From Nitrobacter winogradskyi Nb-255 (lineage in GTDB: Bacteria > Pseudomonadota > Alphaproteobacteria > Rhizobiales > Xanthobacteraceae), in assembly GCF_000012725.1 (NCBI RefSeq), contig NC_007406.1, forward strand, positions 1-64,000: a DNA stretch of 64,000 bases, read 5' to 3'. Below are positions 35,623 to 44,679 of the stretch, in pieces (within the stretch, counting starts at the first letter, position 1; each line of letters begins with the position of its first letter). A program made the position numbers and the translations under genes. The notes under the pieces were generated by a model, which saw only the letters and a program-made list of their open reading frames with translations, did no database searches and was not told where the DNA came from.

Positions 35623-36219
35623 ATGATGAAACTCTACTGGTCGCCGCGCTCGCGCTCGTTCACCGCGCTCTGGCTGATGGAGGAAACCGGACAACCCTAT
35701 GAGCGGGTTCTGATCGACATCTCCACCGGCGCGCAGAAGACGCCGGAGTTTCTCGCCGTCAACCCGATGGGGAAGGTGCCCGCGCTGACCGACGGCGCTA
35801 TCGCGATCGCCGAAGCGGCGGCGATCTGCGCCTACGTCGCCGAGCGTTTCCCGGATGCGAAGCTGGCCCCGCCGCTCGGGGATGCGCGCCGGGCAAAATA
35901 TCTGCAATGGCTGTTCTTCGGACCGAGTTGCATTGAACCGGCGCTGCTCCAGATCTTCGCCAAGCTCCAGGTGCCATCGAGCACGGCCGCGTGGGGGGAC
36001 GCCACGCAGGTGTTCGACGTTCTCGACAAGGCCGTGGAAAAGGGGCCGTGGATTCTCGGCGACGACTTCTCCGCCGCCGACATCGTGATCGGCTCCGGGC
36101 TGAACTTTGCGATCCGCCAGTTCAAGATGGTGCCGCCGCGGCCAGCTTTCGATCGCTACATCGACCGCTGCGTGGCGCGGCCGGCGTTTCAACGCGCGGA
36201 GAAAATCGCGGCGGGCTGA
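35623..36219 (+). CDS. Glutathione S-transferase family protein
   Basis: 198 residues. N-terminal thioredoxin-like domain (MKLYWSPRSRSFTALWLMEE, with the cis-Pro glutathione motif NPMGKVPALTD and GAIAIAEAAAICAYVAE) and a C-terminal helical domain (FSAADIVIGSGLNFA). It most likely conjugates or reduces with glutathione; the substrate is unknown. It follows katG, which may suggest a stress role, but the terminator between them argues for separate transcription. Confidence 0.9.
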   Translation: MMKLYWSPRSRSFTALWLMEETGQPYERVLIDISTGAQKTPEFLAVNPMGKVPALTDGAIAIAEAAAICAYVAERFPDAKLAPPLGDARRAKYLQWLFFGPSCIEPALLQIFAKLQVPSSTAAWGDATQVFDVLDKAVEKGPWILGDDFSAADIVIGSGLNFAIRQFKMVPPRPAFDRYIDRCVARPAFQRAEKIAAG

Positions 36220-36276
36220 TCCACCTCTCCCCTTGTGAGAGCAGATGCGACCGCCGCACCGCTTCGCGCCGGAGCC

Positions 36277-37110
36277 CTACTTCGCCGTGTCGTTCGGCGC
36301 GCCGTTGCTCATGCCTTCGCTCCGCAGCGCGTCAGGCTGCGGCATAGCGATGATGTTGTAGCCGGAATCGACGAAATGAATCTCGCCGGTGACCCCGCCG
36401 GACAGATCCGACAACAAATAAAGCCCGGCGCCGCCGAGTTCGTCGAGACTTACGCCGCGCCCCCGCGGCGAATGTTTCTGCTGGAACGCGAACATGAAGC
36501 GCGCGTCGCCGATGCCGGCGCCGGCCAGCGTGCGGATCGGGCCGGCCGAAATGGCATTGACGCGAATGTTTTGCGCGCCGAAATCGACCGCCAGATAGCG
36601 CACCGATGCTTCCAGCCCCGCCTTGGCCACGCCCATCACGTTGTAGTTCGGCATCGCGCGGTCGCCACCGTTATAGGTCAGCGTGAGCATGCTGCCGCCA
36701 TCTGGCATCAGTTCGGCGGCGCGTTTGGCCGCCTCCGTGAAGGCGAAGCAGGAGATCAGCATGGTGCGCGCGAAATTCTCGCGCGTCGTGTCGGCGTAGC
36801 GGCCGTTCAGCTCGGCCTTGTCGGAGAACGCGATGGCGTGAACCAGAAAATCCATCTTGCCCCAGGCCTTGCCGATATCGGCGAACACCTTGTCGACAGA
36901 AGCGATGTCCTCGACGTCGCACGGCAGCACCATTGTGCTGCCGACCGATTCGGCGAGCGGCCGCACCCGCTTGGCCAGCGCCTCGCCCTGATAGGTGAAG
37001 GCCATTTCCGCGCCGTGGGCGGCCAGCGTCTTGGCGATGCCCCAGGCGATCGAGTGGTCGTTGGCGACGCCCATGATCAGGCCGCGCTTGCCTTGCATCA
37101 GGTGTGTCAT
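36277..37110 (-). CDS. fabI: Enoyl-[acyl-carrier-protein] reductase (NADH), FabI
   Basis: Last step of each fatty-acid elongation cycle. 277 residues, short-chain dehydrogenase fold. N-terminal GLIMGVANDHSIAWGIAKTL. Catalytic Tyr146, Tyr156 and Lys163 (Y-x6-K in NYNVMGVAKAG) fall at the same positions as in E. coli. Third gene of fabA-fabB-fabI, separated from fabB by a 172-bp palindrome-bearing gap. Confidence 0.96.
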   Translation of the reverse strand: MTHLMQGKRGLIMGVANDHSIAWGIAKTLAAHGAEMAFTYQGEALAKRVRPLAESVGSTMVLPCDVEDIASVDKVFADIGKAWGKMDFLVHAIAFSDKAELNGRYADTTRENFARTMLISCFAFTEAAKRAAELMPDGGSMLTLTYNGGDRAMPNYNVMGVAKAGLEASVRYLAVDFGAQNIRVNAISAGPIRTLAGAGIGDARFMFAFQQKHSPRGRGVSLDELGGAGLYLLSDLSGGVTGEIHFVDSGYNIIAMPQPDALRSEGMSNGAPNDTAK

Positions 37111-37124
37111 GTGGAAACTCCGTC

Positions 37125-37166
37125 ATGCCCGGCCCCGTGCCGGGCATCCACGCCTTGGCGGCGTGG
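37125..37166. repeat. Interspersed palindrome pair between fabB and fabI
   Basis: ATGCCCGG-CCCCGTG-CCGGGCAT (37125-37147) followed directly by CCACGCC-TTGGC-GGCGTGG (37148-37166). Same family as 27500-27585. It lies within the likely fabA-fabB-fabI transcript. Confidence 0.8.
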
Positions 37167-37282
37167 ACAGGTTGGAAGGTTGGGATGGCCGGGTGATCCG
37201 CGCAAGACGCGCTTCGCGCCAAGCCCGGTCCTGAAAAATCTGTACTGCGACCGCCGCCGGTCTTGCGAGCAGCCGCTACAAA

Positions 37283-38506
37283 TCAGGCATCCAGTCGTTT
37301 GAAAACCAGCGTGGCATTGGTTCCGCCGAAGCCGAACGAATTCGACATCACCGTGCCAATCCTGGCGTCGTCGATACGCTTACGCACGATCGGCATATCC
37401 GCGAACACCGGATCGAGTTCGGTGATGTTGGCGCTTTCGCAAATGAAGCCGTTGTTCATCATCAGAAGCGAGTAGATCGCCTCCTGTACGCCGGTCGCGC
37501 CGAGCGAATGCCCCGTCAGCGATTTGGTGGCGGAGATCGGCGGACACTTGTCGCCGGCGCCGAACACCTTGCGGATCGCCTCGATCTCCGGCGGATCGCC
37601 GGCCGGCGTCGAGGTCGCGTGCGGGTTGATGTAGTCGACTTTGGTTTTCACCGTCGACAGCGCCATCCTCATGCAGCGCTCGGCGCCCTCGCCCGACGGC
37701 GCGACCATGTCGTAGCCGTCCGACGTCGCGCCATAGCCGGCGACTTCGCCGTAGATGCGCGCCCCGCGAGCCTTGGCGTGTTCGAGTTCCTCCAGCACCA
37801 CGACGCCGGCGCCGCCGGCGATCACGAAGCCGTCGCGACTGACGTCATAGGCACGCGAGGCTGTCGCCGGCGTATCGTTGTATTTCGAGGACATCGCGCC
37901 CATGGCGTCGAACAGCACCGAGAGCGACCAGTCGAGTTCCTCACAGCCGCCGGCGAAAATGATGTCCTGCTTGCCGATCTGAATGGTCTCATAGGCATTG
38001 CCGATGCAGTGGTTGGAGGTCGCGCAGGCGGACGAGATCGAATAGTTGACGCCCTTGATCTTGAACCAGGTGGCGAGCGTCGCCGATGCGGTGGACGACA
38101 TCGCCTTCGGCACCGCGAACGGGCCGACGCGCTTGGGCCCCTTACTGCGGGTGATGTCGGCCGCTTCCACGATCGTGCGCGCGGACGGACCGCCCGAGCC
38201 CATGATGATCCCGGTGCGTTCATTGGAGACCTCGTTCGGCTCAAGACCCGAATCGCGAATCGCCTGCTCCATGGCAACGTGATTCCACGCCGCGCCCTCG
38301 GCCAGGAAGCGCATCGCGCGGCGATCGACCACGTCGGCCGGGTTCAGCGTCGGCGCACCCTGCACTTGGGAACGGAAGCCAAGCTCGGCATACTTCTCCG
38401 CGCGCGTGATGCCGGACTTGGCCTCGAAGAGACTGGACAGCACTTCCTGCGTGCTGTTTCCGATCGATGAGACGATACCCATCCCCGTGACGACCACCCG
38501 CCTCAT
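37283..38506 (-). CDS. fabB: 3-oxoacyl-[acyl-carrier-protein] synthase I
   Basis: Condensing enzyme required for elongation of unsaturated acyl chains. 407 residues. Active-site Cys161 in [10 protein letters not shown], His296 in [11 protein letters not shown] and His333 in [11 protein letters not shown] match the Cys-His-His triad of E. coli FabB (163, 298, 333). Directly downstream of fabA (84-bp gap), as usual for the anaerobic unsaturated fatty-acid pathway. Confidence 0.96.
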   Translation of the reverse strand: MRRVVVTGMGIVSSIGNSTQEVLSSLFEAKSGITRAEKYAELGFRSQVQGAPTLNPADVVDRRAMRFLAEGAAWNHVAMEQAIRDSGLEPNEVSNERTGIIMGSGGPSARTIVEAADITRSKGPKRVGPFAVPKAMSSTASATLATWFKIKGVNYSISSACATSNHCIGNAYETIQIGKQDIIFAGGCEELDWSLSVLFDAMGAMSSKYNDTPATASRAYDVSRDGFVIAGGAGVVVLEELEHAKARGARIYGEVAGYGATSDGYDMVAPSGEGAERCMRMALSTVKTKVDYINPHATSTPAGDPPEIEAIRKVFGAGDKCPPISATKSLTGHSLGATGVQEAIYSLLMMNNGFICESANITELDPVFADMPIVRKRIDDARIGTVMSNSFGFGGTNATLVFKRLDA

Positions 38507-38589
38507 GATCTCCTCGCCCCAAAGTCATGTTGTCTCATGAAGCGTCCTCGTCAAAAATCGCAAGCTGAACCACGCGGCGGCCCCGGCTG

Positions 38590-39114
38590 TCAGGCCCCCG
38601 GCCCTGCATCCTGCTTGAACAGACCGACCTTCAGGTCTTTCGCGCGGTAAATAATATCATCGTCGGCGGAAAGCCACCCGTCCGCGATCCCGAGCACCAG
38701 CTTCGAGCGCATCACCCGCTTGATGTCGACATTATATACGACCTTGCGAACGGGCGGCAGCACCTGGCCGGTGAACTTCAGCTCGCCTAAGCCGAGCGCC
38801 CGGCCCCGGCCTTCGCCCCCGGTCCAACCGAGGAAAAATCCGACCATCTGCCATAGCGCATCGAGGCCGAGGCAGCCGGGCATCACCGGATCGCCCTTGA
38901 AATGGCAGCCGAAAAACCAGAGATCGGGTTTGACGTCGAGTTCGGCGCGGATCAATCCTTTTCCAAACTCCCCGCCATCCTCGTTTATATCGGTGATACG
39001 ATCGAACATCAGCATCGGCGGCAACGGCAACTGGGCGTTTCCCGGTCCGAACAGTTCCCCCCGGCCGCACGCCAGCAAACCCTCATAATCATAGCTGCTG
39101 CGCCGGTCCTGCAT
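38590..39114 (-). CDS. fabA: 3-hydroxydecanoyl-ACP dehydratase/isomerase
   Basis: Dehydrates beta-hydroxydecanoyl-ACP and isomerises the trans-2 to the cis-3 bond, the entry to unsaturated fatty acids. 174 residues. Catalytic His71 and Asp85 ([22 protein letters not shown] region), matching E. coli His70 and Asp84. I start at the ATG at 39114 ([13 protein letters not shown]), the family N-terminus; the frame is open to 39420. First gene of the fab cluster, divergent from irr. Confidence 0.96.
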   Translation of the reverse strand: MQDRRSSYDYEGLLACGRGELFGPGNAQLPLPPMLMFDRITDINEDGGEFGKGLIRAELDVKPDLWFFGCHFKGDPVMPGCLGLDALWQMVGFFLGWTGGEGRGRALGLGELKFTGQVLPPVRKVVYNVDIKRVMRSKLVLGIADGWLSADDDIIYRAKDLKVGLFKQDAGPGA

Positions 39115-39550
39115 GCTGCGTGGCCTCTCTGTTGGGCAATTTATGATTGGAGAGGCGCACGAGACGTGTATGCACCTCGGTCGGACACCGATCCCGAGAT
39201 CCGCGCCATCCGTGGGCTCTCTAACACAGGGTCCGAAGGGGGCAAAGAGCACCTGTGGCCGCGAATCGCCGAATGCAAGCCGTCCGGAGGGAACGAGCCT
39301 ATCCCGTGCCGATTCACACCGGCCGACAGCCCAACCGACCGAGAGGCGCTTACAGGATCGCGCGCAGGATGTATGTTGGTCGGTGCAGTTTCGCCGCTGC
39401 CACCCTTCGACATCGGCCACTAATAGTGAGATCGGACCAGTTTTGAGCCATTCTAGTTGCGAAAAACTTGCATCTGAACGCCTTTGTTCCTATAGTTTGA
39501 GATAGTTGGTCCCTATAGGGACTGTTGACGGCTGGATAAGAGCTTTTCGA
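39115..39550. promoter_or_regulatory. fabA-irr divergent intergenic region
   Basis: 436 bp with no supported gene; the open frames across it show no family features. The irr side is A+T-richer from about 39430 and holds a 14-bp perfect palindrome at 39509-39522. No clear iron-control-element sequence can be asserted by eye. Confidence 0.5.
39509..39522. promoter_or_regulatory. Perfect 14-bp palindrome upstream of irr
   Basis: GTCCCTATAGGGAC, centred 35 bp before the irr start; a related CCTATAG occurs at 39489-39495. Its position suits an operator, possibly for autoregulation of irr. Inference from symmetry and place only. Confidence 0.45.
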
Positions 39551-40057
39551 ATGCCTGGCGTGAGTACAAGCGAGAACATCGTGGTTGTGACCGAAGAGGA
39601 TCGTGATATCGCGGCGATCGGTCACGGACGGCAGCCGACTTTGACGGGCTGCCCCTGGCACGACGTCAACGAAATGCTGCAATCGGTCGGGCTGCGGCCG
39701 ACGCGGCAGCGCATGGCGCTGGGCTGGCTGCTGTTCGGCAAGGGCGCGCGCCACCTCACGGCGGAAATGCTTTACGAAGAAGCGACCCTCGCCAAGGTTC
39801 CCGTCTCGCTGGCCACCGTCTACAATACGCTCAATCAACTGACCGACGCCGGATTGTTGCGCCAGGTCAGCGTTGACGGCACCAAGACCTATTTCGATAC
39901 CAACGTCACCGCCCACCACCACTTCTACCTCGAAAACAATCACGAGCTGGTCGACATTCCCGATCCGCATCTGGTGTTGCAGAAGATGCCGAACGTGCCG
40001 GAAGGTTACGAGATCAGCCGCATCGACATGGTCGTGCGCCTGCGCAAGAAGCGCTGA
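39551..40057 (+). CDS. irr: Iron response regulator Irr (Fur superfamily)
   Basis: Global heme/iron regulator of rhizobia and relatives. 168 residues. N-terminal heme regulatory motif GCPWHDV (Cys34-Pro35, His37), the Bradyrhizobium-type motif tied to heme-dependent degradation. Winged helix (LRPTRQRMALGWLLF, VSLATVYNTLNQL). The second heme/metal site is the triple histidine 122-124 in TAHHHFYLE. I start at the ATG at 39551; an upstream in-frame start at 39506 overlaps the palindrome. Confidence 0.95.
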   Translation: MPGVSTSENIVVVTEEDRDIAAIGHGRQPTLTGCPWHDVNEMLQSVGLRPTRQRMALGWLLFGKGARHLTAEMLYEEATLAKVPVSLATVYNTLNQLTDAGLLRQVSVDGTKTYFDTNVTAHHHFYLENNHELVDIPDPHLVLQKMPNVPEGYEISRIDMVVRLRKKR

Positions 40058-40087
40058 ACCGCCGCACGGCCTCGATCGCGTTCGCAT

Positions 40088-40117
40088 TGCCCGGCCCTGC
40101 GCCGGGCATTTGTTTTT
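40088..40117 (+). terminator. Rho-independent terminator of irr
   Basis: TGCCCGGC (40088-40095), loop CCTGC, GCCGGGCA (40101-40108), then TTTGTTTTTT. It lies 30 bp after the irr stop. The stem resembles the genome's ATGCCCGG palindromes, so a repeat may have been recruited as terminator. Confidence 0.88.
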
Positions 40118-40147
40118 TGTGAGAGGTGTGTTTGTGCGAGAGGCGCC

Positions 40148-40281
40148 TGGGGCGTTTTCGAGCCAGGCATGTCTTCGTGGTGGGTCGAGGAGAGTGATTC
40201 GCGCGAAGAAGCGTGTCGAAGCAAGATCATGGAGCCGCGCATCGAACTCTGTCGGGAGCGGAACGGCTCCCCCCCCCCCCC
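40148..40281. repeat. Degenerate mosaic repeat ending in a run of 13 C
   Basis: gcgttttcgagccaggcatgtc, ttcgcgcgaagaagcg and ggagccgcgc modules match the family at 31892 with many changes. The end (aacggctc) runs into thirteen C at 40269-40281, 30 bases beyond the stop of the SH3 gene on the other strand. Confidence 0.65.
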
Positions 40282-40311
40282 GCAATTCCGGCGAACACGA
40301 CCTGCCGACAA

Positions 40312-40842
40312 TCAGTTGATTTTCTCGTCGGCGTAGACGCCCCAGAGCCGCTGTTGCTCGATCCACCCATCGAAACCGTCGCCCGTGACATGGCACCATC
40401 CAGCGGCGCAACGCTTGACCTGGGTTACGACGCCGGCCTGCAAGCGGGCGGCCACATTGCCTTGAACATCGGCGCGATCATACAGCGGCGTGAAGTCGTC
40501 TTTCGCCTTCATCGTGACGACCGCGGTACGGCGGCCTGACAGCAGCGAGTGATAGACCCAACCCTCGGCGCCCTCGGAATCCCGGATGCGGCGCCAGTTC
40601 TCGAATTCCGCGGTGATTTCGACGGGAAGGCCGGCCTTGGTATAGACCCAGGCGACGTCGTTATCCTTGGTCGGGCCCGCGCGGACGTTCACATGATCGG
40701 ACTTCAGGCTCACATAGCGCGGAACCGGCAGACCGCTGGTGGACAGCGCGGAATCCTTGGCGTCGGCTGTCGTTTCGATCGCGACCGCACCCAGCGTCGC
40801 GGCTGCGAACACCATGGAAAGAACGCGCCATCTCACCGTCAT
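40312..40842 (-). CDS. Exported protein with two bacterial SH3-like domains
   Basis: 176 residues. N-terminal signal peptide (MTVRWRVLSMVFAAATLGAVA, then Thr-Ala-Asp-Ala), followed by two SH3_4-type modules: YVSLKSDHVNVRAGPTKDND...WVYTKAG and LYDRADVQGNVAARLQAGVV...CHVTGDGFDGWI. Such modules usually bind peptidoglycan or protein in the periplasm. Start ATG at 40842 at the signal peptide; the frame is open to 40917. Confidence 0.85.
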   Translation of the reverse strand: MTVRWRVLSMVFAAATLGAVAIETTADAKDSALSTSGLPVPRYVSLKSDHVNVRAGPTKDNDVAWVYTKAGLPVEITAEFENWRRIRDSEGAEGWVYHSLLSGRRTAVVTMKAKDDFTPLYDRADVQGNVAARLQAGVVTQVKRCAAGWCHVTGDGFDGWIEQQRLWGVYADEKIN

Positions 40843-41196
40843 CACCTGCCCCCCGAGAAGCTCACCATGCCGCCGGACCCGGCCGCCCGCCCTCCGGACC
40901 CCGTCTTGCCTTGGCACGACCTTCTGCTAGAGAGGACCAAACCCAGGATGACCGGGCACGCCCGGGAAAGTGCACGTAAGATGCGAGGAACCCGGGATAC
41001 CAGGGCGACGCCGATATCAGCCAGCGGCTGCAGTTTCGATCGTGTGGGTTAACAGGGCCTGAATGCGATCGCATTTTCGCCACGGGCCGTTTCCCGGATT
41101 CGAACGCACCCTGGCGTAGCGGCGTCACTTCGTTTCTCATCAAGGGGTTGACGCAGCGGTCTGCGAACTTCGAAACCGGAAACTAGAGAGCACCCA
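40843..41196. other. Divergent intergenic region, no gene seen
   Basis: 354 bp between the SH3 gene and the dehydrogenase gene. No RNA gene or repeat is recognised. TTCGAACG at about 41098 on the minus strand resembles a tRNA T-loop but its flanks do not pair. CTAGAGAGCA before 41197 holds the ribosome site of the next gene. Confidence 0.5.
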
Positions 41197-42198
41197 ATGT
41201 CGATCAAGAAGAAGCCTCTGGTTGTCGTCACGCGCAAGCTGCCCGACTCGGTCGAGACCCGAATGCGCGAACTGTTCGATGCGCGACTCAACCTCGACGA
41301 CCGGCCGATGACGCCCGACGAGCTGATCGACGCCGTCCGTACCGCCGACATCCTGGTTACGACGGTGACCGACCATATCAACGCGGCGGTGTTGAAACAG
41401 CCCGACTGCAAGCTGAAGCTGATCGCGCAGTTCGGCAACGGCGTCGACAACATCGATGTCGTCGCCGCGCACGAGCACGGCGTCACCGTTACCAATACGC
41501 CGAACGTTCTCACCGAAGACACCGCCGACATGACCATGGCGCTGATCCTCGCGGTGCCGCGCCGTTTCATCGAAGGCGCGGCGCTGCTGACCGCGGGCGG
41601 TGACTGGCCGGGCTGGTCGCCGACCTGGATGCTCGGCCGGCGTCTTGGCGGCAAGCGGCTCGGCATCATCGGCATGGGCCGCATCGGTCAGGCCGTGGCG
41701 CGCCGGGCCCACGCCTTCGGGCTGCAGATCCACTACCATAACCGCAAGCCCGTGGCGCCGAAGATCGCCGACGAGCTCGGCGCCACCTATTGGGATTCGC
41801 TCGACCAGATGCTGGCGCGGATGGACATCATCTCGGTGAACTGTCCGCACACCCCGGCCACCTTCCATCTGCTGTCGGCGCGCCGGCTCAAGCTGATCCG
41901 CAAGGACGCCTATATCGTCAACACCGCGCGCGGCACGGTGATCGACGAGGACACGCTGACCAAGCTGATCGAGGCCGGCGAGATCGCTGGCGCGGCGCTT
42001 GACGTGTTCGAGCACGAACCAGCGGTCAACCCCAGGCTGGTCCGCCTCGCCAAGGCCGGCAAGGTGGTGCTGCTGCCGCATATGGGGTCCGCCACCATCG
42101 AGGGCCGCGTCGAGATGGGCGAGAAGGTCATCATCAACATCCGCACCTTCCTCGACAACCACAAGCCGCCGGACCGCGTGCTGCCGAGCATGTTGTAA
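41197..42198 (+). CDS. D-isomer 2-hydroxyacid dehydrogenase (glyoxylate/hydroxypyruvate reductase type)
   Basis: 333 residues, NAD(P)-dependent. Nucleotide motif GIIGMGRIGQAVARRA in the central Rossmann domain. Substrate-side FGNGVDNIDV; catalytic Arg in IVNTARGTVID, Glu in DVFEHEP and His in LLPHMGSAT. Closest in pattern to glyoxylate/hydroxypyruvate reductases, so a role in glycine/serine or glyoxylate metabolism is likely but unproven. Confidence 0.88.
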   Translation: MSIKKKPLVVVTRKLPDSVETRMRELFDARLNLDDRPMTPDELIDAVRTADILVTTVTDHINAAVLKQPDCKLKLIAQFGNGVDNIDVVAAHEHGVTVTNTPNVLTEDTADMTMALILAVPRRFIEGAALLTAGGDWPGWSPTWMLGRRLGGKRLGIIGMGRIGQAVARRAHAFGLQIHYHNRKPVAPKIADELGATYWDSLDQMLARMDIISVNCPHTPATFHLLSARRLKLIRKDAYIVNTARGTVIDEDTLTKLIEAGEIAGAALDVFEHEPAVNPRLVRLAKAGKVVLLPHMGSATIEGRVEMGEKVIINIRTFLDNHKPPDRVLPSML

Positions 42199-42248
42199 GC
42201 GATGCGTTCGGCATGACGCGATGGAGCCTGCGTGCTCCTTCCTTTTTT

Positions 42249-42271
42249 CCCTCTCCCCTTGCGGGAGAGGG
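42249..42271. repeat. Short interspersed palindrome (CCCTCTCCC-CTTGC-GGGAGAGGG)
   Basis: Nine-bp perfect arms with a five-base loop, between the dehydrogenase gene and the convergent moeB-like gene. The core equals the element at 3365-3383. Confidence 0.8.
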
Positions 42272-42285
42272 AAGAAGAAACCGCC

Positions 42286-43086
42286 TCAGCAATAGCCGCT
42301 TAAATCGGTGATGGTCGGATGATCGCCGTTAAGCGGATTTGACGGATCGCGCCTGTAATTCAGCGTCTCGAACCGCATCGCGCGCGCATCCACCATCAAC
42401 AGACGCCCGACCAGCCCCTCCCCGAATCCGACGATCTCGCGGATCACCTCCAACGCCGTCATCGATCCGAGCACGCCGGCCAGCGCGCCGAGAATGCCCG
42501 CCTGCTGGCAGCTCGGCACCGTGCCCTCGGGCGGCGGTTCGGGGAACAGGCAGCGGTAGGTCGGATTGAACACGCCATCGGCGTTCTTCTCGTGCGCGCG
42601 GATCGTCGTCAGCGATCCGTCGAACACCCCGAGCGCGGCGGTCACCAGCGGCTTCTTCGCCAGAAAGCACGCATCCGCCACCAGATAGCGGGTAGCGAAA
42701 TTATCCGAGCCCTCGGCGACGATGTCGTAGTCCGCCAAAAGCGCCATCGCGTTCGACGCATCCAGCCGCATATGGTGCGCGCGGAACGCGACATGCGGGT
42801 TGAGCGCGCGGATTTTGTCCGCGGCGCTCTCGACCTTGGGGCTGCCGATATCCGGCGTCGCATGAATGATCTGGCGTTGCAGGTTCGACAGCGTCACGAC
42901 GTCGTCATCGATGACGCCGAGCGTCCCCACGCCCGCGGCCGCCAGATACATCAGCGCCGGCGCGCCGAGACCGCCCGCTCCGATCATCAGCACGCGCGCA
43001 TTGCGCAACGCGTTCTGGCCCGGACCGCCGACCTCGCGCATCACGATGTGCCGGGAATAGCGTTCAAGTTCGTCGGCGCTCAGCAT
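42286..43086 (-). CDS. moeB: MoeB/ThiF/HesA-family adenylyltransferase (E1-like)
   Basis: Adenylates the C-terminal glycine of a small sulfur carrier such as MoaD or ThiS. 266 residues. ATP-binding VLMIGAGGLGAPALMYLAAAG, DDDVVTLSNLQRQ and the DNFATRY segment are the E1 signatures. The zinc-binding CxxC pairs of E. coli MoeB are not evident, as in many alphaproteobacterial forms. Start ATG at 43086 (MLSADELERYSRHI), the family N-terminus. MoeB and ThiF roles cannot be separated from sequence alone. Confidence 0.88.
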   Translation of the reverse strand: MLSADELERYSRHIVMREVGGPGQNALRNARVLMIGAGGLGAPALMYLAAAGVGTLGVIDDDVVTLSNLQRQIIHATPDIGSPKVESAADKIRALNPHVAFRAHHMRLDASNAMALLADYDIVAEGSDNFATRYLVADACFLAKKPLVTAALGVFDGSLTTIRAHEKNADGVFNPTYRCLFPEPPPEGTVPSCQQAGILGALAGVLGSMTALEVIREIVGFGEGLVGRLLMVDARAMRFETLNYRRDPSNPLNGDHPTITDLSGYC

Positions 43087-43205
43087 GGTCCTGCCGTTCT
43101 CTCCGTCAATCAGGCGCCGCACGCAGACCACAACCCCGATGGCCGCTGTTGCCGGCCCAGCAGATGTGTTTCAATAGCGCCGTTTCAACGGAGACGAAAG
43201 CTGCC

Positions 43206-44549
43206 ATGCGAGCGACGATCGCCGCGGTGTTGATGATCGTGGCCACCACGATGTACGCTCAGGCGCAACCCGGCAACCCCGTCGGACGGACAAAAGGTAA
43301 ACCGGAAGCCGCCGTCTCCCCGCCGGCGCAAACTCCGGCCGATACCGTGAGGGCGATGGCGTCCGCGGCGCGGCAAGCGTTGCAATCCGACCTGGCATGG
43401 ACCGGTCACTATAACGGCCTCATCAACGGCGAGGTCAGCGACCGGATGATTGCCGCGATCAAGGCATTCCAGAAGGAGCGGGCCGGCAAGCAGACCGGCG
43501 TGCTCAACCCGCAGGAACGCGGCGTTCTCGCCGCTGCCGCGCGGAAGGCGCGGGCGAATGTCGGATGGAAAATCGCGGCAGACGCTGCGACCGGCGTCCG
43601 GCTGGGCCTGCCCATGAGGCTGACGCCTCAGCAATCGAGCGCAGGCGACGGCACGACTTGGAGTTCCTCAACCGGCACCATCCAGATCAGCGTGACGCGC
43701 CGCAAGGAGTCCGGCCTCACAACCGCCAGGCTTGCCGATCACGCACGCAAACAATCGCCCGGCCGCAAGGTCACCTACAGCGCCGTCAAGCCGGACGTCT
43801 TCGTGCTGTCGGGCACACAGGGCCTGAAGAAATTCTACATGCGCGGCCAGCTTCGCGACAGCGAAGCCCGCATCCTGACCATTCTCTACGATCAGGCGAC
43901 CGAAGGCGTCATGGAGCCGGTGGTGATCGCGATGTCGAGCGCGTTCGATCCGTTTCCGGCGAACGGTCCGCCGCCGCGCAAGCTCGTGGAATATGCAAGC
44001 GGGGTGATCGTCAGCGACGGCGGCGCGATCCTGACCGGTCACGAGGCCACCGACGGATGCCGGTCGATCGTCGTCACGGGCCACGGCTACGCCGACAGGA
44101 TCGCCGGCGACAAGGACCACGGCCTCGCGCTGCTGCGAGTCTATGGCGCGCACGGGTTGCAGCCGATCCCGCTCGGCCGCGCTGCGGCCAAAGGCGGCGT
44201 CGATCTTGTCGGCATCACCGATCCGCAAAACCAGGGCGGCGGCTCCGCCATCAGTCGCGTCAAGGCGTCGGTGTCGGGAGGCGACGGCGGTGAATTGATG
44301 CTGACGCCCGCGCCCGCGTCAGGCTTTTCCGGCGCGGCGGCGCTCGATGCAAACGGAAAGCTCGCAGGGCTGGCGCTGGTGAAGCCCGCGGACATCGCCG
44401 GGCTTTCGGGCGCGACGCCTCCCGCGCAGGCCGTGCTCGCTCCAGCGCAAGCCCTGCGCGCTTTTCTGAAAGCCAACGACTTGGACCCGTTCGACGGATC
44501 GTTCGATGCGGAGGCCGCCGTGGTTCGCGTCATCTGCGTGCGGAGATAA
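43206..44549 (+). CDS. Exported peptidoglycan-binding protein with degenerate trypsin-like domain
   Basis: 447 residues. Signal peptide (MRATIAAVLMIVATTMYAQA). A peptidoglycan-binding_1 repeat (LQSDLAWTGHYNGLINGEVSDRMIAAIKAFQ, split pattern, about 55-95). The C-terminal part resembles a trypsin/HtrA fold: ILTGHEATDGC in place of TAAHC, DHGLALLRV for the Asp strand, and SGFSGAAALD for GNSGGP. A His-Asp-Ser set is thus possible but the motifs are atypical, so activity is doubtful. Start ATG at 43206 at the signal peptide. Confidence 0.75.
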   Translation: MRATIAAVLMIVATTMYAQAQPGNPVGRTKGKPEAAVSPPAQTPADTVRAMASAARQALQSDLAWTGHYNGLINGEVSDRMIAAIKAFQKERAGKQTGVLNPQERGVLAAAARKARANVGWKIAADAATGVRLGLPMRLTPQQSSAGDGTTWSSSTGTIQISVTRRKESGLTTARLADHARKQSPGRKVTYSAVKPDVFVLSGTQGLKKFYMRGQLRDSEARILTILYDQATEGVMEPVVIAMSSAFDPFPANGPPPRKLVEYASGVIVSDGGAILTGHEATDGCRSIVVTGHGYADRIAGDKDHGLALLRVYGAHGLQPIPLGRAAAKGGVDLVGITDPQNQGGGSAISRVKASVSGGDGGELMLTPAPASGFSGAAALDANGKLAGLALVKPADIAGLSGATPPAQAVLAPAQALRAFLKANDLDPFDGSFDAEAAVVRVICVRR

Positions 44550-44559
44550 ACCGGCTCGC

Positions 44560-44665
44560 TATAGCGTTTTCCGGCTAAGTGGAATCCGGTTAGCCGTAAG
44601 AAAACACGTTCAATCAAAAACTTGCGTATTCTGATCGCAAAACCGGTATCCACTTTTGCGGAATA
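44560..44665. repeat. Mosaic intergenic repeat after the protease-like gene
   Basis: ctatagcgttttccggctaagtgga, ccggttagccgtaagaaaac and cgcaaaaccggtatccacttttgcgg are divergent versions of the modules at 31892 and 54900. It fills the convergent gap to mutM. Confidence 0.65.
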
Positions 44666-44679
44666 CGCGCTAAGGCGGT

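Noticed and set aside
41090-41115. Possible tRNA T-arm (TTCGAA) on the minus strand
   Set aside because: The flanking bases do not form a five-base stem, and no acceptor, D or anticodon arm is found.
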